A DNA stretch of 6,199 bases, from positions 1-6,199 of the forward strand of contig SOJY01000007.1 of the NCBI GenBank assembly GCA_004376385.1. The letters run 5' to 3'. This DNA comes from Candidatus Bathyarchaeum sp. (GTDB taxonomy: Archaea > Thermoproteota > Bathyarchaeia > Bathyarchaeales > Bathyarchaeaceae). Each line of letters opens with the position of its first letter. Positions within the stretch are counted from its first letter, which is position 1. Positions 1 through 5,298 of the stretch are shown here, one piece after another. The translations under genes were made by a program, and so were the position numbers. The notes under the pieces were generated by a model. It did not search any database, was not told the DNA's origin, and saw only the letters and a program-made list of their open reading frames with translations.

Positions 1-144
1 GAGCTTATTGAGGCGGGAAAGTTAAAATCGGTCATAGATAGACGCTATCCGTTGGAACAAATTGTCGAAGCTCATAGCTATGTTGATAAAGGGCACAAAA
101 AGGGAAATGTAGTAATAACTTTAGACCATAATAACAAAACCTAA
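1..144 (+). CDS. MDR-family dehydrogenase, C-terminal end (5' truncated)
   Basis: Frame 1 is open from the window edge to a TAA at 142-144, giving 47 residues. The segment RRYPLEQIVEAHSYVDKGHK, followed by a GNVVITL strand, is the typical C-terminal end of medium-chain dehydrogenase/reductases (NAD(P)-dependent alcohol dehydrogenase or quinone oxidoreductase type). In that family this part packs the last helix and strand back onto the catalytic domain. The Rossmann core and any zinc ligands lie outside the window, so substrate and metal dependence cannot be judged. The family is a confident call from this tail; the exact enzyme is not. The gene ends just before a second MDR-like fragment in the same frame. 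Confidence 0.85.
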   Translation, partial: ELIEAGKLKSVIDRRYPLEQIVEAHSYVDKGHKKGNVVITLDHNNKT

Positions 145-257
145 CAAAGCGTTGCAGATAATGGCGGTGGATATGCTGAATATGTCTGTCTTTTGGAAAA
201 TCAGGTTGTAAAGAAGCCGTCTAATATGACTTTTGAGGCAAGTCTTACTTATGAGGC
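145..257 (+). pseudogene. Decayed MDR GroES-domain fragment
   Basis: Directly after the MDR stop codon, reading on in the same frame gives ADNGGGYAEYVCLLENQVVK and then KPSNMTFEAS. This is the well-known 'G-YAEYV...KPSNMTFEEA' stretch that lies near residues 90-125 of MDR proteins, ahead of the nucleotide-binding domain. It therefore sits in the wrong order, after a C-terminus instead of before one. The similarity fades after about position 240 and the frame runs into a C-rich repeat, with a stop at 292-294. There is no start codon and no ribosome binding site. I read it as a relic of a tandem or partial duplication of an MDR gene. Reading through the TAA to make a longer protein is possible but unlikely, because the fragment lacks the rest of the fold. 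Confidence 0.7.
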
Positions 258-280
258 AAATTTTAACCCCAAACCCAAAA
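258..280. repeat. C-rich repeat, copy 1 (right-half copy)
   Basis: This copy begins AAATTTTAACCCCAA and continues with a second CCC run and an A-run. It matches the copy at 605-627 at 21 of 23 positions by eye. The left arm is poor: only GAGGC precedes the AAATTTT core, compared with TTTGGGGC in copy 2. It sits at the 3' edge of the MDR relic. Confidence 0.55.
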
Positions 281-305
281 CTATACGCCCTTAAGCTTCA
301 TACGA

Positions 306-324
306 TATCTTTTTTAGTAAGATA
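306..324 (+). terminator. Weak hairpin with T-run
   Basis: TATCTT (306-311) and AAGATA (319-324) can form a six-pair AT-rich stem, and six T residues occupy 310-315. A T-run of this kind can end archaeal transcripts, here perhaps that of the MDR gene. The stem is weak and lies 160 bases past the stop codon. The AT-rich sequence could instead be part of a promoter for the ORF at 348. Confidence 0.2.
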
Positions 325-347
325 CACTATAATCATCGGGGGATTCC

Positions 348-548
348 TTGGAATCGGATAAAGTCAGTAAAGCGGTTGAAAACTTTGTTGCATATCCACT
401 AATCATTCTAATTGGGCTTTATATTGTGGCTAGTGCTATTGTTCCATTCATTCATCTAAACAATCAGACTTTCACGATAATCTTTACTTTAGCAGGAGGA
501 ATCCCTGCCCTTACTTTTTTCTTCAAAGAAAAAATATGTAAACAGTAA
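348..548 (+). CDS. Small two-helix membrane protein, unknown function
   Basis: A 66-residue ORF with a TTG start. A G-run (338-342) lies 5 bases upstream and could serve as a ribosome binding site, which supports this start; no ATG occurs in frame near the N-terminus. Two hydrophobic segments are clear: residues about 17-36 (YPLIILIGLYIVASAIVPFI) and about 42-59 (TFTIIFTLAGGIPALTFFF). They are separated by a short polar loop (HLNNQ). The N-terminus is charged (ESDKVSKAVEN) and the C-terminus basic (KEKICKQ), so both ends are probably cytoplasmic. I do not recognise a family. Repeats lie on both sides, and the product is not linked by context to the pilus operon. The regular hydrophobic pattern makes a real gene likely, though the rare start and the isolation leave doubt. 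Confidence 0.5.
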   Translation: MESDKVSKAVENFVAYPLIILIGLYIVASAIVPFIHLNNQTFTIIFTLAGGIPALTFFFKEKICKQ

Positions 549-595
549 ACAGGCTAAGAATGATAACCGACTGAGAAAACCACATATGATTGATT

Positions 596-627
596 TTTGG
601 GGCTAAATTTTAACCCCAACCCCAAAC
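596..627. repeat. C-rich palindromic repeat, copy 2
   Basis: TTTGGGGCTAAA (596-607) is followed after one base by TTTAACCCCAAC (609-620), an inverted repeat with 10 of 12 positions complementary. A second CCCC run and AAAC follow (to 627). The core agrees with the palindrome at 990-1021, and the right half agrees with copies 1 and 3. It begins 47 bases past the stop of the small membrane gene. As RNA it would form a stem, so it might also act as a terminator or processing signal. Confidence 0.55.
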
Positions 628-631
628 ATTA

Positions 632-645
632 AATTTTAATATTTA
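632..645 (+). promoter_or_regulatory. Candidate TATA box for the 664 gene
   Basis: An AT-only run (ATTTTAATATTTAT region) is centred about 26 bases before the ATG at 664. That is the usual distance from an archaeal TATA box to a transcription start, which would make the transcript nearly leaderless. The call rests on composition and spacing only. Confidence 0.35.
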
Positions 646-663
646 TCTGCCGAAGGGACAGCC

Positions 664-876
664 ATGAAGAATTCTGAATGCACAATTTACATCATGTCAA
701 AACATGGATGGATACAGAAATATCGAAAAGGAAAGGATGGCTGGATTCAAACTAGTTCAAATGGTGCAGAACGCTCTTTAAGTGCAGAGCAACTGCTTTC
801 TCATATCCTTCCGCTTCTAGCAGGAATAGGACATTTCACCGTCAGAGTTGAACCAGATAATAGAATTAAAGTTTAA
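664..876 (+). CDS. Small soluble protein, unknown function
   Basis: A 70-residue ORF starting with ATG, with a GAAGGGA-type ribosome binding site at 652-658. The protein has no signal peptide or membrane segment. The first half is basic with a repeated aromatic pattern: GWIQKYRKGKDGWIQ contains GWIQ twice, at residues about 15-18 and 26-29, which suggests a two-strand beta hairpin. The second half has an amphipathic helix (LSAEQLLSHILPLLAGIG) and ends in a predicted strand (FTVRVEPD). No family is recognised. An AT-rich promoter candidate lies just upstream and a terminator-like hairpin just downstream, so it may be a single-gene transcript. The stop codon lies inside a copy of the C-rich repeat, so the last few codons could derive from the repeat. 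Confidence 0.6.
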   Translation: MKNSECTIYIMSKHGWIQKYRKGKDGWIQTSSNGAERSLSAEQLLSHILPLLAGIGHFTVRVEPDNRIKV

Positions 877-886
877 CCCCCAACCC
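868..886. repeat. C-rich repeat, copy 3 (right half)
   Basis: AAAGTTTAACCCCCAACCC matches the right half of copy 2 with one substitution and one extra C. No matching left arm is visible. It spans the stop codon of the preceding gene. Confidence 0.45.
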
Positions 887-918
887 ATCAATCATAGTAG
901 TATACTAATAACAGAAGA

Positions 919-939
919 TTGTTGAAAACAACCTTTTTT
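919..939 (+). terminator. Hairpin plus T-run terminator
   Basis: TTGTTGAAAACAACC can form a short stem (GTTG with CAAC around AAAA, or TTGTT with AACAA) and is followed at once by six T residues. It lies about 45 bases after the stop of the 664 gene, where a terminator is expected. The stem is short, but T-runs alone suffice in many archaea. Confidence 0.5.
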
Positions 940-989
940 CTGAAAAACCAAGCAACAACACAAAAACGTTTCCACGAAAAACGAATTTT

Positions 990-1026
990 GGTTTGGGGAG
1001 CTAAAATTTAGCCCCTAAACCGAAAC
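990..1026. repeat. C-rich palindromic repeat, copy 4 (strong hairpin)
   Basis: GGTTTGGGG (990-998) and CTAAA (1001-1005) pair with TTTAG (1007-1011), CCCC (1012-1015) and AAACC (1017-1021). This gives 14 pairs interrupted only by an AG bulge and a T bulge. The core has the same order of blocks as copy 2 (TTTGGGG, CTAAA, TTTA, CCCC, AAA). Differences on one arm are partly compensated on the other, and the hairpin is self-complementary on both strands. It lies between genes and could be a mobile palindromic element or a transcript-end structure. Confidence 0.6.
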
Positions 1027-1159
1027 AGCTAAAATTGAAGGATGACAAATTCGTGAAAACACAAAATGCTACGAAAATACGCAACTCTGCAGAAAAGCGC
1101 CTACAGCATTTATGAACTTGATATATGACGAAACAAAAAAACCAACAGAACACATGTTT

Positions 1160-1173
1160 GCAACTTTTATAAC
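1160..1173 (+). promoter_or_regulatory. Candidate archaeal promoter for the COG1751 gene
   Basis: GCAACTTTTATAAC contains a TTTTATAA-type TATA box preceded by a purine-rich BRE-like AAC. Transcription would begin near 1195, leaving a leader of about 35 bases that includes the ribosome binding site of the gene at 1232. Judged by eye only. Confidence 0.4.
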
Positions 1174-1231
1174 AAATATAAGTCCGTTTAATCAATTTCA
1201 CATTGAGAAAACTTGATTGGAGCTGTTTGAT

Positions 1232-1804
1232 ATGGCGAACATCGTTTGCAAGACCGTCTATTTTGAGAAACCGGGACCTAAAAACACTGAGGAAACCCTC
1301 AAGCTGGCAAAAGAGCGAGCCGAAGAACTTGGAGTTAAAAACATCGTTGTGGCTTCGACAACCGGTGAGACTGGCGTTAAGGCTTCCGAAGTTTTCAAGG
1401 GCTACAATCTAGTGGTGGTAACACACGTTACCGGATTCACGAAACCTAATGTTCAACAATTTCATCCCAAGAACCGCAGTATCATTGAAAATAACGGCGC
1501 AAAAATCATAACAACAGCACATGCCTTTGGAACATTGGGGAGAGCTGTCAATAAAACGTTTGGAACAATCCAAGTTGACGGAATTGTCTCAAATGTTCTT
1601 CGTCTTTTTGGTCAGGGGGTAAAGGTCGCCTGTGAGATTGCTTGTATGGCAGCCGATGCAGGTCTGATCAGAACAGATGAGGAAGCCATTGTGATCGGAG
1701 GCTCTGGGAGTGGAGCGGACACCGCCGTAGTTTTGAAGCCAAGTAATACGCACGCTTTCTTTGATTTGAAAATAAAGGAGATAGCCTGTAAGCCACGGCT
1801 TTAG
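1232..1804 (+). CDS. Stand-alone pyruvate kinase C-terminal domain protein (COG1751 type)
   Basis: 190 residues from ATG 1232. A GGAG at 1219-1222, nine bases upstream, supports this start over the TTG at 1217, which would place the GGAG inside the coding region. The whole protein resembles the pyruvate kinase alpha/beta (C-terminal) domain, without the catalytic TIM barrel. Recognisable parts are NIVVASTTGETGVKASEVF (residues about 37-55), VVVTHVTGF (61-69), TTAHAFGTLGRAVN (94-107), NVLRLFGQGVKVACEIACMA (121-140) and the glycine-rich GGSGSGADTAVVL (156-168). In pyruvate kinase this domain binds allosteric effectors. The small archaeal and bacterial proteins made of it alone have no established reaction. 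The length fits that family. It appears to be transcribed alone, with its own promoter and a terminator candidate. Binding of a phosphorylated ligand or nucleotide at the glycine-rich loop is inference. Confidence 0.85.
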   Translation: MANIVCKTVYFEKPGPKNTEETLKLAKERAEELGVKNIVVASTTGETGVKASEVFKGYNLVVVTHVTGFTKPNVQQFHPKNRSIIENNGAKIITTAHAFGTLGRAVNKTFGTIQVDGIVSNVLRLFGQGVKVACEIACMAADAGLIRTDEEAIVIGGSGSGADTAVVLKPSNTHAFFDLKIKEIACKPRL

Positions 1805-1805
1805 A

Positions 1806-1842
1806 CTTTCCGGAAAGATGCCTCCTTTCGAACTATCTTTTT
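1806..1842 (+). terminator. 12-bp palindrome followed by T-run
   Basis: CTTTCCGGAAAG (1806-1817) is a perfect palindrome starting two bases after the stop codon. An alternative stem pairs GAAAG with the later CTTTC. A run of five T residues follows at 1838-1842. The gap between palindrome and T-run is longer than in a classical intrinsic terminator, so the T-run may be the working part. Confidence 0.4.
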
Positions 1843-1888
1843 GATGTGCTGAATATGGTGTGTTTGTTAGCGTTTAGATGTACAAAAT

Positions 1889-1905
1889 AATTTATTAATA
1901 ATATG
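1889..1905 (+). promoter_or_regulatory. Candidate TATA box for the pilus operon
   Basis: An AT-only segment (AATTTATTAATAATAT) preceded by an A-rich stretch (TACAAAA) lies 60-77 bases before the ATPase start. Transcription would begin around 1925-1930 with a leader of about 40 bases containing the AGGAG at 1954-1958. No operator-like inverted repeat is obvious beside it. Confidence 0.4.
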
Positions 1906-1965
1906 CTTTATTGAGACGCAAGATTTAATACTTGGTGAGAAATCCTACTGTATAGGAGAACTCCA

Positions 1966-3588
1966 ATGCAACGGATCAAGAGATTCAATGAGAGAGTTTC
2001 AGTAGCGTTAAAGTCCGCCGGCAGAATTTTCAAGAAAACAAAACTAAAAGCCATACCTCCATCGCCTCCGCCAAGACCCTTGCCCAAAGGCTATAAAATT
2101 GTTGAAAGGTATCCCCTCTACGAACCCTTCGCTCACGCAGCCATCGCCCGAAACCCAGTAACTGGCGAATACAAATACGTTCTAGATGAACTCAGATTAG
2201 ACATACTAGAACGAAACGTTTACGACAGAATATTGGAAATCCTCCTCGCTGAGATTGCTTCACCAGAAACAGAAATCGAGGACCCTAGACAATTCTTCGT
2301 CACTGAAGCTGAAAAGATCGTTGGCAAATACCGAATTAGTTTAGGTTGGTTGCCCGACGTTTCTTGGTCCAAAATCCTTTATTACGCCCAACGAAACCTT
2401 GTCGGTTTCGGCAAAATCGACGCTTTGATGCGAGACCAAAACATAGAAGATATTTCATGTGACGGCGTCGAGAGACCCGTCTACGTCTGGCACCGAAGAT
2501 ATGAAAACCTTGAAACAAACTTGATCTTTCACGACGACCAAGAAGTAGACGACGCCGTAGTAAAGCTGGTTCACATGGCTGGAAAACACGTAAGCTCCGC
2601 CTTCCCCATAGTTGACGCCTCTTTACCCGGAAAACACAGACTCGCTGTCTGTTACAGAAGGGAAGTAACGCCCTTCGGAACGGCTTTTACCATAAGAAAG
2701 TTCCGAGATGACCCCTACTCAATTATCGATCTGATAAAACTAGGCACGTTATCCGAGGAGATGGCGGCCTATTTCTGGATTTGTCTGGAGAACAGAGCTT
2801 CCCTCATGGTGCTAGGCGGAACAGCATCAGGAAAAACAACATTCCTCAACGCCGTAGCCTGCTTAATCAAGCCCGGCAGCAAGATAATCACAATTGAGGA
2901 AACCGCAGAACTAAACCTGCCTCACGAAAACTGGATATCCCTAATTGCAAGGAGAAGCTACGGTCTCGGAGAAAATCTCACCGGAGAAGTAACCCTCTTC
3001 GACCTAGTCAAAACCTCGATGAGACACCGTCCAGATTTGATAGTAGTCGGCGAGATTCGAGGCAGCGAAGCATATACCCTGTTCCAAGCCTTGGCAACAG
3101 GTCACGGTGGTATGGCTACTATGCACGCAGATTCCATAGATTCGGCTGTCAAGCGTTTGATCCAGAAACCAATGGATATAGCACCTGCATACATGCCTCT
3201 TATGAACGTTGTAGCATCAATTCAGAGAGTACACTTGCCGCAGTCGAAAGCAGGTGAAATGAGCGCTTACCGACGAATACTTTCCGTGGACGAAATTGCT
3301 GATTACGAGGATTACAGAAACACTTTCACATGGAAAGCCTCTGGCGACATGCACGTTTCCAATCTCAAAAACGGTATAATGCTTAATGTCATAACCGAAC
3401 GTAGCGGCTTATCTTGGAACGAATTGATGGCTGAGATGAAACGACGAGAAAACGTGTTGCGCTGGATGCGACAACGCAACATTAGAAGTTACAGAGATGT
3501 CACGGGGGTCATAACTGAATACAGCGCCAAACCTGAAGAGTTCTACGAGAAGGAGGTTTTAGCTGATGCCCCTGCTAAAAACTCTTGA
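1966..3588 (+). CDS. Type IV pilus / type II secretion assembly ATPase (archaeal TadA/ArlI family)
   Basis: 540 residues, a usual length for archaeal GspE/TadA/VirB11-superfamily ATPases. ATG 1966 has AGGAG at 1954-1958, seven bases upstream. The first 40 residues are basic, then proline-rich (PPSPPPRPLP, 31-40), and are probably a flexible linker. Residues 41-270 form the N-terminal regulatory region, with the family signature VGFGKIDALMRDQNIEDISC (146-165) and PVYVWHRRYE (171-180). The motor domain has Walker A GGTASGKT (284-291, Lys290), an acidic box IITIEETAELNLP (307-319), Walker B-type DLIVVGEIRG with Glu363, and a histidine box GHGGMATMHADS (379-390). All key residues are present, so it should be an active cytoplasmic hexamer that hydrolyses ATP to drive pilus assembly with the downstream platform protein. 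The stop overlaps that gene by 23 bases. An archaellum motor (ArlI) is less likely because no arl accessory genes are seen and pilins follow downstream. Confidence 0.93.
   Translation: MQRIKRFNERVSVALKSAGRIFKKTKLKAIPPSPPPRPLPKGYKIVERYPLYEPFAHAAIARNPVTGEYKYVLDELRLDILERNVYDRILEILLAEIASPETEIEDPRQFFVTEAEKIVGKYRISLGWLPDVSWSKILYYAQRNLVGFGKIDALMRDQNIEDISCDGVERPVYVWHRRYENLETNLIFHDDQEVDDAVVKLVHMAGKHVSSAFPIVDASLPGKHRLAVCYRREVTPFGTAFTIRKFRDDPYSIIDLIKLGTLSEEMAAYFWICLENRASLMVLGGTASGKTTFLNAVACLIKPGSKIITIEETAELNLPHENWISLIARRSYGLGENLTGEVTLFDLVKTSMRHRPDLIVVGEIRGSEAYTLFQALATGHGGMATMHADSIDSAVKRLIQKPMDIAPAYMPLMNVVASIQRVHLPQSKAGEMSAYRRILSVDEIADYEDYRNTFTWKASGDMHVSNLKNGIMLNVITERSGLSWNELMAEMKRRENVLRWMRQRNIRSYRDVTGVITEYSAKPEEFYEKEVLADAPAKNS
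3547..3557 (+). promoter_or_regulatory. Strong ribosome binding site inside the ATPase gene
   Basis: GAGAAGGAGGT lies within the last codons of the ATPase gene, eight bases before the ATG of the platform gene. It contains a full AAGGAGGT match to the Shine-Dalgarno consensus. It fixes the start at 3566 and allows independent or coupled initiation within the 23-base overlap. Confidence 0.75.
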
Positions 3589-5263
3589 AGGCGTTGCCTA
3601 TCGTCTTTTCGGCAGTTTTGCTCCAAAATTCCTGAGTGGAGTCTTTGAATTCAAGGAACACTTAGCGAAAGCAGGAATCAAAATTTATCCTGAAACCTAC
3701 ATTTCCTTAATGTTTTTGTTTGTAATATTGACTCTACCCGTATCTATAATTGCACTTGTTCTCATATATTTCACTAAAATTCTTTTTCTAATATTTTTGG
3801 TACCCATGCCAATCTATGTCATGATTGGTTTTATGGTTGTTCCTAGTTCAAGAGCCAGCGAAAGGGCTACTGCTTTGGAGCGGGAGATACCTTTCACTGC
3901 AACATACATTACGGTTATGGCGTCAGGAGGTATACCGCCTTACATGAGTTTCAAGCGGCTTGCTGACGTTGACTTGTTGCCTGCGACACGTAAGGAAGCT
4001 AGAGCTCTGATTAGAGATGTGGAAATTTTTGGGGTAGACCCGCTTACTGCTCTGCAAAAAGCGGCGAAGTATAATCCGTTGGATATTTTTAGAGACTTCG
4101 TTTCGGGTTATGCTTCCACAGTTATTATTGGTGGTGACGTTATTCACTTCCTTGAAACAAAGGCACATGACATCTTCAAGGCAGGATCAATGAAGACCAA
4201 GGCTGCTGCCGAGCGTATGGGAATGCTTCTGGAATCATTTATCATCGTAATGGTTCTCATGTCCCTCTGTTTTTACATACTCTTCAGCGTCGAGTCCATA
4301 TACAGCACAGGCTTGGACATGGGTTCCGGAGTAATCATGTATACATACGTTTTCACTCCTTTGCTCTCTATTGTTTTCATATGGATGGCTCACGGCATGC
4401 AACCAAAAACTCCAATCAGCGAGTATAGACCATACAAAGTATACGCCCTCTCATCTGCTATAGGTGTTGTAATTCTCTTACTGCTAACTGGATTCTTTGG
4501 AATGGTGCAAACACCACTCCAATTTCTGGCAAATCTTGTTGATTTGCCAATCGCGGTTTCTATCACTTTGATAGTCTCTGTTGTGCCTCCTGCTATTGTG
4601 CACCAAAAGATTGCGGGTAGAAAATCTAGCATGGAGCGTGGTATATCTAACTTTCTTAGAGATCTGACGGAAACAAGAAAGACAGGGCTTTCTCCAGAGG
4701 CGTGTATTGCGAATCTTTCTGGTAGGGATTACGGGGCATTCTCTAAGGAACTGCAGAAGATGTCCTCTGATATTGGTTGGGGGATTCCCCTGAGAAACGT
4801 GATCATGGATTTCGTGAAGAAAACCAAGAGTTGGATGTCCCAGATTGTAATGTTTTTGCTCTTGGAAGCTGTTGATGTAGGGGGTGGGACAATATCGATG
4901 ATTGAATCTCTTGCAAGATTCAACAACATGACTCAAGAAATTGAGAAAGAGAAGAAGATGAGCGTTAGACCTTACATGATTATGCCTTACTTTGCTGCAA
5001 TATTGCTGGTATCAACAACTCTCATGACTCTTCTTTTCACTACCAATACAATTGCCATGGGTGCTGAGACTACGGCTGCCGCGACTAACACCGATTTCCT
5101 TACTCTGATCTTTACTGTATCCGTGATTACTCACTGCTATCTGATTGGGCTTGTTGCAGGCAAGATTAGTGAAGAGTCTTTGGCTGCTGGTTTCAAACAT
5201 TCCGCTTTACTCGTTGTTATCGCTATCGTTGCGTCAAAGGTTGTTCCGGCGTTATTAGGATGA
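3566..5263 (+). CDS. Pilus assembly platform membrane protein (type II secretion F / TadC / ArlJ family)
   Basis: 565 residues with about nine membrane segments: roughly 45-69, 72-92, 220-243, 256-276, 291-313, 326-346, 472-493, 510-532 and 546-563. Two cytoplasmic, helix-rich T2SSF-type domains alternate with these bundles. The first covers about 105-215 and begins EREIPFTATYITVMASGGIP. The second covers about 357-465 and begins ERGISNFLRDLTETRKTGLS. Paired domains of this kind, separated by membrane helices, are normal for archaeal ArlJ/TadC-like proteins, and the length fits. The protein should sit in the cytoplasmic membrane, contact the ATPase from the inside and move pilin subunits into or out of the filament base. 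The basic segments (for example RKEARALIR, EKEKKMSVR) are candidate contact sites with the ATPase by inference. It overlaps the ATPase gene, as expected of partners made in fixed ratio. Confidence 0.92.
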   Translation: MPLLKTLEGVAYRLFGSFAPKFLSGVFEFKEHLAKAGIKIYPETYISLMFLFVILTLPVSIIALVLIYFTKILFLIFLVPMPIYVMIGFMVVPSSRASERATALEREIPFTATYITVMASGGIPPYMSFKRLADVDLLPATRKEARALIRDVEIFGVDPLTALQKAAKYNPLDIFRDFVSGYASTVIIGGDVIHFLETKAHDIFKAGSMKTKAAAERMGMLLESFIIVMVLMSLCFYILFSVESIYSTGLDMGSGVIMYTYVFTPLLSIVFIWMAHGMQPKTPISEYRPYKVYALSSAIGVVILLLLTGFFGMVQTPLQFLANLVDLPIAVSITLIVSVVPPAIVHQKIAGRKSSMERGISNFLRDLTETRKTGLSPEACIANLSGRDYGAFSKELQKMSSDIGWGIPLRNVIMDFVKKTKSWMSQIVMFLLLEAVDVGGGTISMIESLARFNNMTQEIEKEKKMSVRPYMIMPYFAAILLVSTTLMTLLFTTNTIAMGAETTAAATNTDFLTLIFTVSVITHCYLIGLVAGKISEESLAAGFKHSALLVVIAIVASKVVPALLG

Positions 5264-5298
5264 TATCTTGGGATAGATTTGAGGATGAATGAATACAT

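Larger units (their letters stand above)
877..1231. other. Non-coding stretch between genes
   Basis: About 350 bases without a supported gene. It is A-rich on the plus strand and holds the tail of repeat copy 3, a terminator-like hairpin, the strongest repeat palindrome and a promoter candidate for the next gene. Possible reading frames are short, lack ribosome binding sites and show no recognisable protein. I see no tRNA or other structured RNA. Confidence 0.6.

Noticed and set aside
551..592. C/D box guide RNA (ATGATAA and CTGA motifs)
   Set aside because: The two motifs are only a few bases apart, leaving no room for a guide, and no terminal stem is visible.
605..627. G-quadruplex or telomere-like sequence on the minus strand
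   Set aside because: Only two adjacent GGGG runs are present on that strand, fewer than the four needed.
258..1026. Integron attC sites separating cassettes
   Set aside because: The arms are too short and the sequence gives GTTAAAA where a GTTRRRY core would be needed. No integrase is seen.
258..1026. CRISPR array
   Set aside because: The repeats are unequal in length, irregularly spaced (about 140-350 bp) and interrupted by ORFs.
1001..1201. Minus-strand 66-codon ORF rich in Cys, Phe and Val
   Set aside because: It covers AT-rich intergenic DNA, a repeat palindrome and a promoter candidate. It has no ribosome binding site, and its odd composition is typical of chance frames.
1112..1216. 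Plus-strand 34-codon frame starting MNLIYDETKK just before the COG1751 gene
   Set aside because: No ribosome binding site precedes it, it spans the likely TATA box, and no protein family is suggested.
1203..1412. 69-codon plus-strand ORF overlapping the start of the COG1751 gene
   Set aside because: It is a shadow frame of a gene with clear family similarity.
4484..4936. Minus-strand 150-codon ORF
   Set aside because: It lies wholly inside the platform membrane protein gene, whose family is clear. The reverse frame shows no recognisable domain.
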